This document shows positions 33,072-41,750 of a stretch of 51,021 nt of DNA, piece after piece. The notes beneath the pieces were generated by a model. The model was not told where the DNA came from. It worked only from the letters and a program-made list of their open reading frames with translations, and made no database searches. Made by a program: the position numbers and the translations under genes. Within the stretch, counting starts at the first letter, position 1; each line of letters begins with the position of its first letter. Source of the stretch: CAYPZU01 sp964415395 (lineage in GTDB: Bacteria > Chlamydiota > Chlamydiia > Chlamydiales > SM23-39). The DNA lies in assembly GCA_964415395.1 (NCBI GenBank), contig CAYPZU010000005.1, positions 1 to 51,021 on the forward strand, read 5' to 3'.

Positions 33072-33674
33072 ATGGCTGACTGCGAACGCGAAGAAAAACC
33101 GAAGAACCTCAACGACAAAATCGAAACGGCGATGCTCGAAAAGCGCCGCATATTCCTTTCCGACGGCGTCGACGGCGATTCGGCCAAGGAAATCATCCGG
33201 AAGCTTTGGTACCTCGATCATATCGCTCCCGGCAAGCCGATCCTCTTCATCATCAATTCCCCTGGCGGCTCGGTCGATTCCGGATTTGCCATTTGGGATC
33301 AGATCAAAATGCTCTCTTCGCCAGTCATCACCCTGGTAACAGGGCTGGCCGCCTCGATGGGCTCGCTCCTCAGCCTCGTCGCCGATAAAGGCAGGCGTTT
33401 AGCTACCCCGAATTCCCGGATCATGATCCACCAGCCGCTCATTTCCGGCGTGATCCGCGGACAGGCGACCGATCTCGATATCCAGGCAAGAGAAATGCTA
33501 AAGACCCGCGGTGTGATCGTCGACATCTACGCGCACGCAACAGGCAAAGACCGGAAAGCGATTGAAAAAGCGATCGACCGCGACAACTGGATGACTGCCG
33601 AAGAGGCCAAAGAATTCGGCCTCCTCGACAAGATCGTCACCTCGATGAAAGATGTCGAAGCTCTTCTTAAATAG
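33072..33674 (+). CDS. clpP: ATP-dependent Clp protease proteolytic subunit
   Basis: 200 residues with the catalytic triad Ser95 (GLAASMGSLL), His120 (IMIHQPL) and the Asp in DRDNWMTAEEAKEFGLLD; also FINSPGGSVDSGFAIWDQI. GAAGGAGAAAGGGAG-like purines precede the ATG. The N-terminus is longer and more charged than in E. coli ClpP (MADCEREEKPKNLNDKIETAM) and there is no obvious propeptide. The gene lies with glyA and dapF, as one of the two clpP genes does in Chlamydia, so a second clpP elsewhere is expected. Its last 8 bases overlap the convergent gene. Confidence 0.95.
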   Translation: MADCEREEKPKNLNDKIETAMLEKRRIFLSDGVDGDSAKEIIRKLWYLDHIAPGKPILFIINSPGGSVDSGFAIWDQIKMLSSPVITLVTGLAASMGSLLSLVADKGRRLATPNSRIMIHQPLISGVIRGQATDLDIQAREMLKTRGVIVDIYAHATGKDRKAIEKAIDRDNWMTAEEAKEFGLLDKIVTSMKDVEALLK

Positions 33675-34686
33675 AAGAGCTTTGGGTTCTCAGAAATTGT
33701 TCTTCGGAGAACGTCAGGGCGTCCGAATCCGGAACGGAAGCGGCAAGATTGCTTCGTACCTCGAAACCAATTGCGGTTCTCTCCGGTTCGGCACTCAACA
33801 TTCCCAAAACAGGCCCCCAATGTCCTTCCAGCTTGGGATATTTCGCAATCCGATCGCCGAGGTTTTCTGCTGCCTTTGAACTCTCCTGTTTCAAGAGAAC
33901 CCAATCTGCCTCTCCAGGTTCTTTGAGCGGCGTTTGAATTAAGCTCTGGCCCTGGCCTAAGGTGATTGTGCTGTCAGTTACGACATAGACTGGGCTTTGG
34001 TGGCATTTTGCCCCGCAAACGTAACCGGGACGCTCAGGCCCAGGAGCAGGAGCCGCAGCAGCGGGAGCAGGGGCTGGAGCCGCAGCAGCGGGAGCAGGGG
34101 CTGGAGCACCGGCGGCATCAGGAGCCGCAGCGGCGGGAGCTGGTCGGGGATCGATGTAATATTCTACGAATTTGCACCCTGTCCGCTGCTCCAAGCCGCG
34201 GAATAGAGTCCGGATTTTCTGCATAGTTTCCTCAGCAGAGCTTCCTTCGAATTTCAATGCGACGACTGAGCCTTCCCGCTCTGAAGAAACATCCTGAAAG
34301 AAATAGGGAACGACGAAATCGTGAAAGAACTCTGCGTGTTCTGCATCATAGCAACCGCACTTGAGGTGAATGACCGTCCTCCCGCCGGGAAGTTCGATGG
34401 GAGGGGATTTTTCCATCGACTTGGGGATGAAGACAAAGGAGACAGGCGTCTCCTTGAGGAACGTCCAAAACGCATGTTTGGCTTTTTCCGCAGATCCGCA
34501 GTAGAAGTCCAGAAACGACGATTTTTCCCAGCAGCCCATTCCATAGTCAGCGACCGTTCGCACGGTGTTACCGAAAACATCCAAATGGCGGAGACGGCCG
34601 ATCGGAAGGATCGTATCCCCCCATCTCGCTGTTTGCAAGCTTCCCTGTCTTCCTGTAATTTGGATGCCGTTTCCTATACTTGCCAT
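33667..34686 (-). CDS. Hypothetical two-domain protein with Ala/Pro linker
   Basis: 339 residues, no signal peptide or membrane segment. The N-domain (1-180) has ARWGDTILPIGRLRHLDVFG, CYDAEHAEFFHDFVVPYFFQ and KIRTLFRGLEQRTGCKFVEYY. Then comes a 45-residue linker of alternating Ala and Pro (PAPAAAAPDAAGAPAPAPA and on), and a C-domain with GYVCGAKCHQSPVYVVTDSTI and LLKQESSKAAENLGDRIAKY. The linker is encoded by exact 27-base tandem repeats (34051-34104). I do not recognise either domain. The start lies 30 bases from the dapF start on the opposite strand. A secreted scaffold or effector is possible but has no direct support. Confidence 0.72.
   Translation of the reverse strand: MASIGNGIQITGRQGSLQTARWGDTILPIGRLRHLDVFGNTVRTVADYGMGCWEKSSFLDFYCGSAEKAKHAFWTFLKETPVSFVFIPKSMEKSPPIELPGGRTVIHLKCGCYDAEHAEFFHDFVVPYFFQDVSSEREGSVVALKFEGSSAEETMQKIRTLFRGLEQRTGCKFVEYYIDPRPAPAAAAPDAAGAPAPAPAAAAPAPAPAAAAPAPGPERPGYVCGAKCHQSPVYVVTDSTITLGQGQSLIQTPLKEPGEADWVLLKQESSKAAENLGDRIAKYPKLEGHWGPVLGMLSAEPERTAIGFEVRSNLAASVPDSDALTFSEEQFLRTQSSSI
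34051..34104. repeat. Exact 27-bp tandem repeat (two copies) plus a degenerate third
   Basis: Copies 34051-34077 and 34078-34104 are identical, each encoding nine residues of the Ala/Pro linker; a partial copy follows at 34123-34143. In-frame unit, so copy number can vary without breaking the gene. Confidence 0.9.
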
Positions 34687-34716
34687 ATGGGTCTCCTATT
34701 TTAAAAATGGAGTAAG

Positions 34717-35487
34717 ATGAACCTCATGTTTTTATTTAGCAAGTATGAAGGCGCGGGAAACGATTTCATCTTGAGTGATGAACCGTGTTCTTTTGACGCC
34801 GCGCTGATTTCAAAGCTCTGCCATCGCAAATTCGGCATCGGCGCCGACGGGCTCATCCTGATCCAGCCCGACCTTGAAGCCGACTATCGGATGCGCATTT
34901 TCAATCCGGACGGCAGTGAAGCCGAAAGCTGCGGCAACGGCCTCCGCTGCCTTCTCCAATTCCTCCGCGACCGCGGAGATTTGCGCTCCTATTTCCGCAT
35001 CGCCGCAGCTGACCGGATCGTCCACGGCGAATGGAAAAACGGCCTTCCCTGCGTCGATCTGGGAGAGCCCCGGGATTTCAAAGTCCACCCACTCGAATCG
35101 AGCCATCTGTTTTATCTGGATACCGGAGTCCCTCACGCTGTCTTATTCGTTGCTGACGCATCGCGCGTTCCTGTATTGCAAGCCGCCCCTTTTTTCCGCC
35201 GCCATCCTTTTTTTGCTCCCCGCGGCGCCAACGTCAATTTTGCCTCGCTTCATTCCGACGGCTCAGTTTCCGTGCGGACGTTCGAAAGGGGAATCGAAGG
35301 GGAAGTTTTGGCTTGCGGCACCGGCGCCGCCGCTGTCGCTTATGCGGCCCACCGTCTATTTTCTCTTCCCAGCCCGATTCAGATCCGCTGCCCTGGCGGG
35401 ACGCTTCAGATTTTCATCGAAAACAATTCTCTCAAGCTCGCCGGTCCTGCGAAAAAAGTGTTCGAAGGGAGCATCTGTACCAAATAG
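34717..35487 (+). CDS. dapF: Diaminopimelate epimerase
   Basis: 256 residues with both catalytic cysteines: Cys72 (EAESCGNGLRCLLQF) and Cys200 (GEVLACGTGAAAVAYAA). Other motifs are KYEGAGNDFIL, KFGIGADGLILIQP, NPDGSEAESCGN, and DTGVPHAVLFV. It converts LL- to meso-diaminopimelate for lysine and peptidoglycan; Chlamydiota use this with DapL. The chlamydial enzyme has also been reported to racemise glutamate. GGAG lies 4 bases before the ATG; a second ATG at 34726 is possible. Adjacent genes are clpP side (left) and ald (46 bases right). Confidence 0.96.
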   Translation: MNLMFLFSKYEGAGNDFILSDEPCSFDAALISKLCHRKFGIGADGLILIQPDLEADYRMRIFNPDGSEAESCGNGLRCLLQFLRDRGDLRSYFRIAAADRIVHGEWKNGLPCVDLGEPRDFKVHPLESSHLFYLDTGVPHAVLFVADASRVPVLQAAPFFRRHPFFAPRGANVNFASLHSDGSVSVRTFERGIEGEVLACGTGAAAVAYAAHRLFSLPSPIQIRCPGGTLQIFIENNSLKLAGPAKKVFEGSICTK

Positions 35488-35533
35488 GGCTGATCGAGTA
35501 ATGTAGTCTTCTTTAAAAAATGGAGTTGACTGC

Positions 35534-36662
35534 ATGAGAACCAAGATCGGCGTCCCGAAGGAAGTGAAAAAGGATGAATACCGGGTTGGAGCGACGCCCG
35601 ATACGGTCCGTTCGTTTGTCGAAGCGGGGCATTCGGTTCAGGTGCAGACCAACGCAGGAACGAAAATCGGCTTCCCCGACGAAATGTACAAAAAAGCGGG
35701 GGCGGAAATTGTCGAGACGGCGAAAGAGATCTACAAAAACGAACTGATCATCAAGGTAAAAGAGCCTCAACCCAGCGAATTTCCCCTCATGCATGAAGGG
35801 CAGGTTCTCTTTACTTATCTCCACCTCGCTCCCGATCCCGAGCAGACGAAGCATCTTCTCGAGCGCAAAGTGATCGGGATTGCATATGAAACCGTGACCG
35901 ACAACGACGGGAGGCTGCCGCTTCTCCATCCGATGAGCGAGATTGCAGGCCGGATTGCGATCCAGGCCGGGGCGACAGCGCTCCAGATCGTCAACGGGGG
36001 AAGGGGAGTGGTCTTGGGCGGAATTCCCGGAGTGAAGCGGGGCAAAGTCGTCGTCCTCGGCGCAGGCGTCGCAGGAACCGAGGCGATGCGGATGGCTCTC
36101 GGTTTAGGCGCGGATGTGACGATTTTCGACCGGAGCCTTTCGCGGCTAAGAGAGCTCGACCGGCTCTATTCTCCCGGACTCAAAACGGTATATTCTACAC
36201 CCGCCTCTGTCGAGGAAGCTGTGCTCCAGGCAGACCTCGTTATCGGCGCGGTTCTCATTCCTGGCAAGACGGCGCCTAAATTGATTACGAAGGCGATGGT
36301 CAAGAAGATGCAGCCCGGCTCAGTTATCGTCGATATTTCGATCGACCAGGGAGGCTGCACCGAAACCTCGCGCGCCACGACCCACTCCGATCCTACGTAC
36401 GTCGTCGACGGCGTCGTCCATTACGCGGTGACCAACATGCCCGCCGCCTGCGCCCGCACCTCCACGCAGGGGCTGACCAACGCCACCTATCCATACGCCC
36501 TGAAACTGGCGAACCTCGGCTATAAAAAGGCTCTTCTCGAAGACAGGCACCTAATGAACGGCCTGAATGTCTACCGGGGAAAAGTGACAAACNNNNNNNN
36601 NNGCCCATGTGGCCGAAGACCTTGGGTATGAATACCACGCCCCGGCTGCGCTTCTCTCCTAG
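35534..36662 (+). CDS. ald: Alanine dehydrogenase, interrupted by an assembly gap
   Basis: 353 codons run from ATG 35534 to the gap at 36593-36602, and 19 more residues plus a TAG (AHVAEDLGYEYHAP...) follow it. Ten N breaks the frame, so the true gap is a multiple of three, probably a few codons. Motifs: IGVPKEVKKDEYRVGATP (Lys/Arg substrate site), FTYLHLAPD, YETV, LLHPMSEIAGRIA (His96-type), VVVLGAGVAGTEAMRMALGLGADV (NAD fold), and TTHSDPTYVVDGVVHYAVTNMPAACARTST. It interconverts L-alanine and pyruvate with NAD. An 8-bp stem-loop follows at 36694-36720. Confidence 0.95.
36593..36602. other. Assembly gap (10 N) inside ald
   Basis: Ten N bases between NVYRGKVTN and AHVAEDLG of alanine dehydrogenase. 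353 whole codons lie before it and 20 after, so the real gap length is a multiple of three. Confidence 0.95.
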
Positions 36663-36693
36663 TTTTTGGCTGGAACCCTGGACAGAATCGGCA

Positions 36694-36720
36694 GGGCCTT
36701 CTACAATGAGGGGAAGGCCC
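36694..36720. promoter_or_regulatory. Stem-loop between ald and the SNF2 gene
   Basis: GGGCCTTC (36694-36701) and GAAGGCCC (36713-36720) form an 8-bp GC-rich stem with an 11-base loop, ending 28 bases before the SNF2 start. No T-run follows, so an attenuator or mRNA structure is as likely as a terminator. Confidence 0.45.
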
Positions 36721-36748
36721 ATATGGGTGAGTGTCGGGTTTTCCTCGC

Positions 36749-39700
36749 ATGGATCATCAGCCGGAGTTTGTCCGAGAGTACCGCCCCCAGGCCGAAGCCT
36801 TGCTTGAATCGAAGGCCGTCGGAGAACTGCTCTTCTCAAAAGGGACGTATCAGGTTGAGGTTCAGGAGAAAGGGAAAAAGAAACTCTTCCCTTTCCTCCA
36901 AATCAAAGACGACGGAACCGTCACCGACTCGTTCTGCACCTGCAAAGTTTCCGAAAGCGGACGGGGATGCCCCCACCTGGCTGCCGCCTACCTGAGAATC
37001 TATAACGGCCACTCCGATCCGCTCCACATCCGCTACCGGAAATCGCTCTGGAACCGCCTCTTTCAGATGGCCAGCAAACGGCATGGCTACGACACCGACT
37101 GTCTTAAAAAAGAGAAGCCTGGCGTTTACTCCTGCGAATCAAAGACGAAAAAGCGGCTTTTCGCCATTGAGGCAAAAACAGCCGCAGCTAAAAAAAAGCT
37201 CGATGAAGTGGTCGCCGAACGGGTCGTTGAAACTGAGGAGACCTCGATCAAGTTTTCCAACCTCTCCTCCGAAGAGATTGTCCAGTACCGGGCCGGAAAA
37301 GCAAGCCATTCCCTCCGTTTCGAGCTTTCGTTTTGGTCCGATCTGGCCAAATGGCTGATGTGGCTCGATGATGAAAAAGAGCCGTATGAAATCATTTACG
37401 AGGGACAGCCGATCCCTTCGGAAATCACGCTGAAGTTTCCCCAGCTCGGAGTCTGGTTCTATATCTCGAATGTGAGCTGGCCCTGGATCATCCCCGCGCT
37501 TTCGACTGTGCAATCTCCTCTGAAGGTCTTTGAAGGGGAAGACGAGAGCATCGAAAAGATCGAATACGACGAAGCGGGCCGCTCTTTCCGGATCCAGCAC
37601 CGGGGCAAAGCGCCGCGGGGCGAGTCTGATTTCGCCGGCGTTCCCATCGGAGATTGGCTTTTTGTCGAAGGGAAAGGTTTTTACCGCAGGCGCCACGATC
37701 CCCATTTCCAAAATGACGCCATCCCGCCCGAAGGGGTCGCCTCCGCTCTCTCGGAGTCGGGGAAAACGCTCCAGCGGTTCGTCTCCCTTCATCCAGAGCC
37801 GCTGAAAGCCCGCTACCGGCTTCAGTTCGACCCGGAAGGAAATCTCCACATCCAGCTTTTCGTGTTCGAACCGGGCGATTTATCCTCCGAACGGGCCTCC
37901 GCATTCGTCCCCTGGGTCTATCTTCCCGACAGGGGATTTTATCTTCTGCATGACTGGATGTTCCAGGAGAAAGAGAAAGTCGTTCCCAGAGAAAAGATGG
38001 CCGATTTCATCAACCGCCACCGTCTCTGGCTGCACAATTTTTCCGGCTTCCAGACTCATTTGGGAAGTCTCGAGTCCCACCTCACATATAACTTAAGCCT
38101 CGATGGAGAACTCTCTTTCGACGCCGAACTCAATTTCCCCGAAGAATACGAAGAGACGCGCCATTTCGACGAATGGGTCTATATCAAAGGCCAGGGCTTC
38201 TACATGAAGAAGGAAAGCTCGGGCCGCCTCCCTCTCCACCCCGGACTGAAAGTTCCGAAAGACGAAATCTCCCCCTTCATCCAGGCTCACAAAGACGAGC
38301 TGGAGCAGGTGCAGGGATTTTTCAGCTCGGAGCCGATCATCGACAAAACCGGACTCGTGATTTCTTTGAGCGGCAGCGGCCAGATCCAGATCGACCCGAA
38401 AATCGAATACGCCTCCCATGTCGATCCGGCAAAACTCAAGATGTACGGAGATTATGTCTATGGCGAAGGGAAAGGCTTTTCTGAAATTCCGCCTGCTGCG
38501 CGCCTTCCCGAAAGATACCGCGAACGGACCGTCATCCCCGCTGCGCAGGAGCCCGCTTTCCTCGCCTACGAGCTGGAGCCGCTGAAGCCCTACATCCTCG
38601 AAATCGATCCCCGCCTGCAAAAACCGGCCCGCCTCCAGCTCAAGATCAGGAAAATCGTCCGCGACAGAAGGAAGAGAGGAAAAGAGTGGCTCGTCGACCT
38701 CGCCTACTTTTCCGACTCAGGGACGATCGACGCCTTTTCGATCTGGGACGCTTTTCAGGAGAGAAAGCGGCATCTCTTTTCCCCTGCAGGACTTCTCAGT
38801 TTAAAAGAACCCCGCTTCAACTGGATCCGGCAGCTTCACAAGCGGCGGCTCGACCGGAGAAAAGGGCTCATCCGCCTCAACACCCTCGAGTGGATCCGCC
38901 TCACCGTGTTCGAAGAAATCCAGGAACCCAAAGGGGACGATCCCGAATCGCGCGAGACCCGCAACCTTCTTGAAGAACTCTCGCGGCTTGAAACTGACCG
39001 GATCCTCGATATCTCGCGGCTCAAAGCCACTCTCCGCCCCTATCAGGAACAGGGGCTCCATTGGCTCTGGTTCCTCTATTGCCACGGCCTCTCGGGGCTT
39101 CTCTGCGACGATATGGGGCTGGGGAAAACCCACCAGACGATGGCGCTCTTGGCTTCCGTCATCAACGAAGACGAAATGAAAGGGAACAAATACCTCGTCG
39201 TCTGCCCCACTTCGGTCATCTACCACTGGCAGGAGCTCCTTAAGCGGTTTCTTCCCGAGATCCGCGTATGCACATACTACGGCCTGGAAAGGACGCTCGA
39301 GGATTTTGAGAACAAATACGACCTCCTCCTTACATCCTACGGCATTCTCCGCACGGGCCGCGAAAATCTTAAATCGATCCGCTTCGAAGTAGCGATCTTC
39401 GACGAGATCCAAATCGCAAAAAACCATACATCCCAAACCCACCAGGCGCTCCGCGGCATCAATGCCCAAATGCGCCTCGGCCTGACCGGAACGCCGATCG
39501 AAAACCGGATCCGCGAACTCAAATCGCTCTTCGACATCGTCCTTCCCTCCTACATGCCCCCTGACGTCGTCTTCCGCGACCTCTTCGTCAACCCGATCGA
39601 GAAGAACCGCGACGAGGAAAAAATGGCCCTTCTCGGCAAGCTGGTCAAACCGTTCATCCTCCGGCGCAAAAAAAGCGAAGTGCTCACCGACCTTCCCGAA

Positions 39701-40453
39701 AAGATCGAAGAGATCTCCTACTGCGACCTTTCTGAAGATCAGAAAAAGCTCTACCGCGACGTCGCCTATCAGATGAAAGAGACCGTCTATCAGGATTTGC
39801 GCGACGAATCGAAGCCTATTCCCTACGTCCACGTCTTCTCGGCCCTCTCCAAGCTCAAGCAGATCTGCGACCATCCTGCGCTGATTTCAGGAGACATCAA
39901 GAACTTCCATACAGTTTCTTCCGGGAAATGGGATCTCTTCGTCGAATTGCTCTATGAAGCGCACGACAGCGGGCAGAAAGTCGTCGTCTTCTCTCAATTT
40001 CTCGACATGCTCGCCATCATTGAAGCGCACCTCAGGAAAAAGGGGATCGGCTACGCCTCGATCAAAGGTTCCACGCGCGACCGGAGCGAGCAGCTCCGCC
40101 GTTTCCGCGAAGACCCCGCCTGCGAAGTGTTCGTCGCCTCGCTCCTCGCCGCTGGCGTCGGCATCGACCTCACCGTCGCCTCGATCGTCATCCACTATGA
40201 CCGGTGGTGGAACCCTGCCAAGGAAAACCAGGCGACCGACCGGGTCCACCGGATCGGGCAGAACCGCGGCGTCCAGGTGTTCAAGCTTGTCACGAAGCAT
40301 ACGATTGAAGAGCACATCCACGACATGATCGAGAGGAAGAAAGGTCTATTGGAAGACGTGATCGGCCAGGAAGACCAAATCAATTACCTCACTCGCGACG
40401 AACTGCTCAAAGTCTTCGAGCTGATGTTCAAGGAAGTCGGCGAACCCGATTAA
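36749..40453 (+). CDS. SWIM zinc-finger SNF2-type helicase
   Basis: 1234 residues from ATG 36749 (an in-frame GTG at 36731 is the alternative). A SWIM zinc finger lies at C63-C65-C74-H76 (CTCKVSESGRGCPH). A long middle region of beta-rich repeats follows (e.g. FVEGKGFYRRRHDPHF, YIKGQGFYMKKESSG, YGEGKGFSEIPP, a recurring GKGFY-type unit). Then the SNF2 motor: Walker A DDMGLGKTHQT (about 39108), FDEIQIAKN, LTGTPIEN, VVFSQFLDML, LAAGVGIDLT and DRWWNPAKENQATDRVHRIGQ. The combination matches the SNF2-family gene of Chlamydia and the bacterial RapA-like/DUF3670-type helicases. Role: ATP-driven displacement of proteins or polymerase from DNA. Its stop overlaps the convergent ATPase gene by 4 bases. 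Confidence 0.94.
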   Translation: MDHQPEFVREYRPQAEALLESKAVGELLFSKGTYQVEVQEKGKKKLFPFLQIKDDGTVTDSFCTCKVSESGRGCPHLAAAYLRIYNGHSDPLHIRYRKSLWNRLFQMASKRHGYDTDCLKKEKPGVYSCESKTKKRLFAIEAKTAAAKKKLDEVVAERVVETEETSIKFSNLSSEEIVQYRAGKASHSLRFELSFWSDLAKWLMWLDDEKEPYEIIYEGQPIPSEITLKFPQLGVWFYISNVSWPWIIPALSTVQSPLKVFEGEDESIEKIEYDEAGRSFRIQHRGKAPRGESDFAGVPIGDWLFVEGKGFYRRRHDPHFQNDAIPPEGVASALSESGKTLQRFVSLHPEPLKARYRLQFDPEGNLHIQLFVFEPGDLSSERASAFVPWVYLPDRGFYLLHDWMFQEKEKVVPREKMADFINRHRLWLHNFSGFQTHLGSLESHLTYNLSLDGELSFDAELNFPEEYEETRHFDEWVYIKGQGFYMKKESSGRLPLHPGLKVPKDEISPFIQAHKDELEQVQGFFSSEPIIDKTGLVISLSGSGQIQIDPKIEYASHVDPAKLKMYGDYVYGEGKGFSEIPPAARLPERYRERTVIPAAQEPAFLAYELEPLKPYILEIDPRLQKPARLQLKIRKIVRDRRKRGKEWLVDLAYFSDSGTIDAFSIWDAFQERKRHLFSPAGLLSLKEPRFNWIRQLHKRRLDRRKGLIRLNTLEWIRLTVFEEIQEPKGDDPESRETRNLLEELSRLETDRILDISRLKATLRPYQEQGLHWLWFLYCHGLSGLLCDDMGLGKTHQTMALLASVINEDEMKGNKYLVVCPTSVIYHWQELLKRFLPEIRVCTYYGLERTLEDFENKYDLLLTSYGILRTGRENLKSIRFEVAIFDEIQIAKNHTSQTHQALRGINAQMRLGLTGTPIENRIRELKSLFDIVLPSYMPPDVVFRDLFVNPIEKNRDEEKMALLGKLVKPFILRRKKSEVLTDLPEKIEEISYCDLSEDQKKLYRDVAYQMKETVYQDLRDESKPIPYVHVFSALSKLKQICDHPALISGDIKNFHTVSSGKWDLFVELLYEAHDSGQKVVVFSQFLDMLAIIEAHLRKKGIGYASIKGSTRDRSEQLRRFREDPACEVFVASLLAAGVGIDLTVASIVIHYDRWWNPAKENQATDRVHRIGQNRGVQVFKLVTKHTIEEHIHDMIERKKGLLEDVIGQEDQINYLTRDELLKVFELMFKEVGEPD

Positions 40454-41658
40454 ATGAGTTGGGAAAGAAAGGTTTTGGCCGGGACGATTACAGGACCGTC
40501 TACGGAGAAACAATCCTTGTTTACAAACGGCAGGTCAAAGCCGATTTGGAAGGCGTGAGGAACCTGCAGCTTTTCCTGATAATAATAGAGCCACTTCGAG
40601 ATTCCTTTCTCCCCAGAGCTTTTGGCCTCGACCAAAAACCACGGCTTGCGGTTTTTCGTAACGAGGAAATCGACTTCCCTTTTCTCTTTGTCCCTCAAGT
40701 AGTAGAGCCCATATTCTCCCAGTCCGCGGTCGGTCCAGAACTGAACGGCTTTAAACAAATGCGAAGCAACAAAGTTTTCGAGTCTCGCTCCAACCGAATC
40801 GACGTAAGCCCAATTCCAAAGATAGATTTTAGGCTCTTTAACCAAAGAGCGGCTTAAATGCTTCGACCAGGGTTGGATCGTAAAGCAAAAGTAGAGATTT
40901 TTCAAAAGTTCGATCCAGCGGTGCAAGGTCGGGGATGAAACGCCGATTTTTCCGGCAAGATGTGAGAAATTCAATGAATGGGAGGCTTCTTCTTGCAAGA
41001 TTTCTGATAATAGCTGCATTTGCCCAATTTCTTGAACCTGGCTTAAGTCGCGCAGATCTTCTCTGATCAATTGTTCGAAGCGGAGTCTTTTCCAGTGTTG
41101 GAAAAACGATTTGCTCCTCTTAAGGAAGGGTTCTGGAAATCCTCCGAATTGCAGAAGGGTTTCGTAATCCGCGGCAGCTATTTCAACAGGCTTTTGGATT
41201 TCGGCGGCAGGAAGCGTAGGGTCGGCAGCTTCGCGAATCGAAAGAGGATGGAGCCGATAGAGAAAATAGCGGCCCATCAGACTGTCTCCGCCCCGTTTAT
41301 AAACGTCGAGCCTGGCGCTTCCTGTAACAAAAATCCGCCATTTTTTTTCGTAGGTATCGAAAAAACCCTTCAGGAACCGTTTCCAGTTCCTGTATTTATG
41401 GATTTCGTCGAATACGAGAACCGGAAGGGTTTCTCTGATTTGGCTCAATTTTGTTTCTTGCGCGACTGCTTCAGGCCCCTGGAGAATGAGAGCTCTGTGA
41501 TTGTCGTTATCCCAGTTGAAATAGTAGTGGAGAGGATTTTCGGAAGAAGTTTCAAGGCTGGTTGTTGTTTTCCCCACCTGGCGAGGTCCTGAGAGAAAAA
41601 TCATCTGGCGATGTTCAGCCAGGTGCGATTCAAGGATGGCTTCGTAGACTCTTTTCAT
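40450..41658 (-). CDS. AAA (AAA_14) ATPase with DUF4143 domain
   Basis: 402 residues. The N-terminal ATPase has Walker A GPRQVGKT (24-31), Walker B VLVFDEIHK (D84-E85), and sensor IFVTGSARLDVYKRGGDSLMGRYF. The middle has LLQFGGFPEPFLKRSKSFFQHWKR. The C-terminal DUF4143 part resembles a PD-(D/E)xK nuclease fold: EVDFLVTKNRKPWFLVEAKSSGE. Such ATPases are scattered in bacteria and archaea, often near mobile or toxin-like modules, with no settled function. There is no Shine-Dalgarno; instead two palindromes abut the ATG. It is likely accessory, placed between core genes. Confidence 0.88.
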   Translation of the reverse strand: MKRVYEAILESHLAEHRQMIFLSGPRQVGKTTTSLETSSENPLHYYFNWDNDNHRALILQGPEAVAQETKLSQIRETLPVLVFDEIHKYRNWKRFLKGFFDTYEKKWRIFVTGSARLDVYKRGGDSLMGRYFLYRLHPLSIREAADPTLPAAEIQKPVEIAAADYETLLQFGGFPEPFLKRSKSFFQHWKRLRFEQLIREDLRDLSQVQEIGQMQLLSEILQEEASHSLNFSHLAGKIGVSSPTLHRWIELLKNLYFCFTIQPWSKHLSRSLVKEPKIYLWNWAYVDSVGARLENFVASHLFKAVQFWTDRGLGEYGLYYLRDKEKREVDFLVTKNRKPWFLVEAKSSGEKGISKWLYYYQEKLQVPHAFQIGFDLPFVNKDCFSVDGPVIVPAKTFLSQLI

Positions 41659-41660
41659 AC

Positions 41661-41690
41661 GACCAATTTAACATATATGTTATTTTGGTC
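41661..41690. promoter_or_regulatory. Palindrome 1 before the AAA/DUF4143 ATPase gene
   Basis: 30-bp imperfect palindrome: GACCAA..TAACAT / ATGTTA..TTGGTC, ending 2 bases before the start codon. It matches palindrome 2 in direct orientation and could be an operator or, in RNA, a hairpin covering the start. Confidence 0.72.
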
Positions 41691-41692
41691 GC

Positions 41693-41722
41693 GACTATTT
41701 TAACATGGGCGTTAAAATGGTC
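41693..41722. promoter_or_regulatory. Palindrome 2 before the AAA/DUF4143 ATPase gene
   Basis: 30-bp imperfect palindrome GAC.ATTTTAAC / GTTAAAAT.GTC, 2 bases from palindrome 1, giving a 32-bp period (about three helical turns). Paired sites of this kind usually bind a dimeric repressor cooperatively. Confidence 0.72.
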
Positions 41723-41750
41723 GCTCATTAAGTGGCTGTATTGCAAGTGT

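Noticed and set aside
38801..39874. 357-codon minus-strand frame opposite the SNF2 helicase
   Set aside because: It covers the most conserved helicase motifs in antisense; no motif of its own.
41661..41690. The first palindrome as a dif-like XerC/XerD site
   Set aside because: The TTTAACAT half is reminiscent, but the spacing of the arms (15+15 symmetric, short centre) does not fit the 11-6-11 layout and the second arm does not match.
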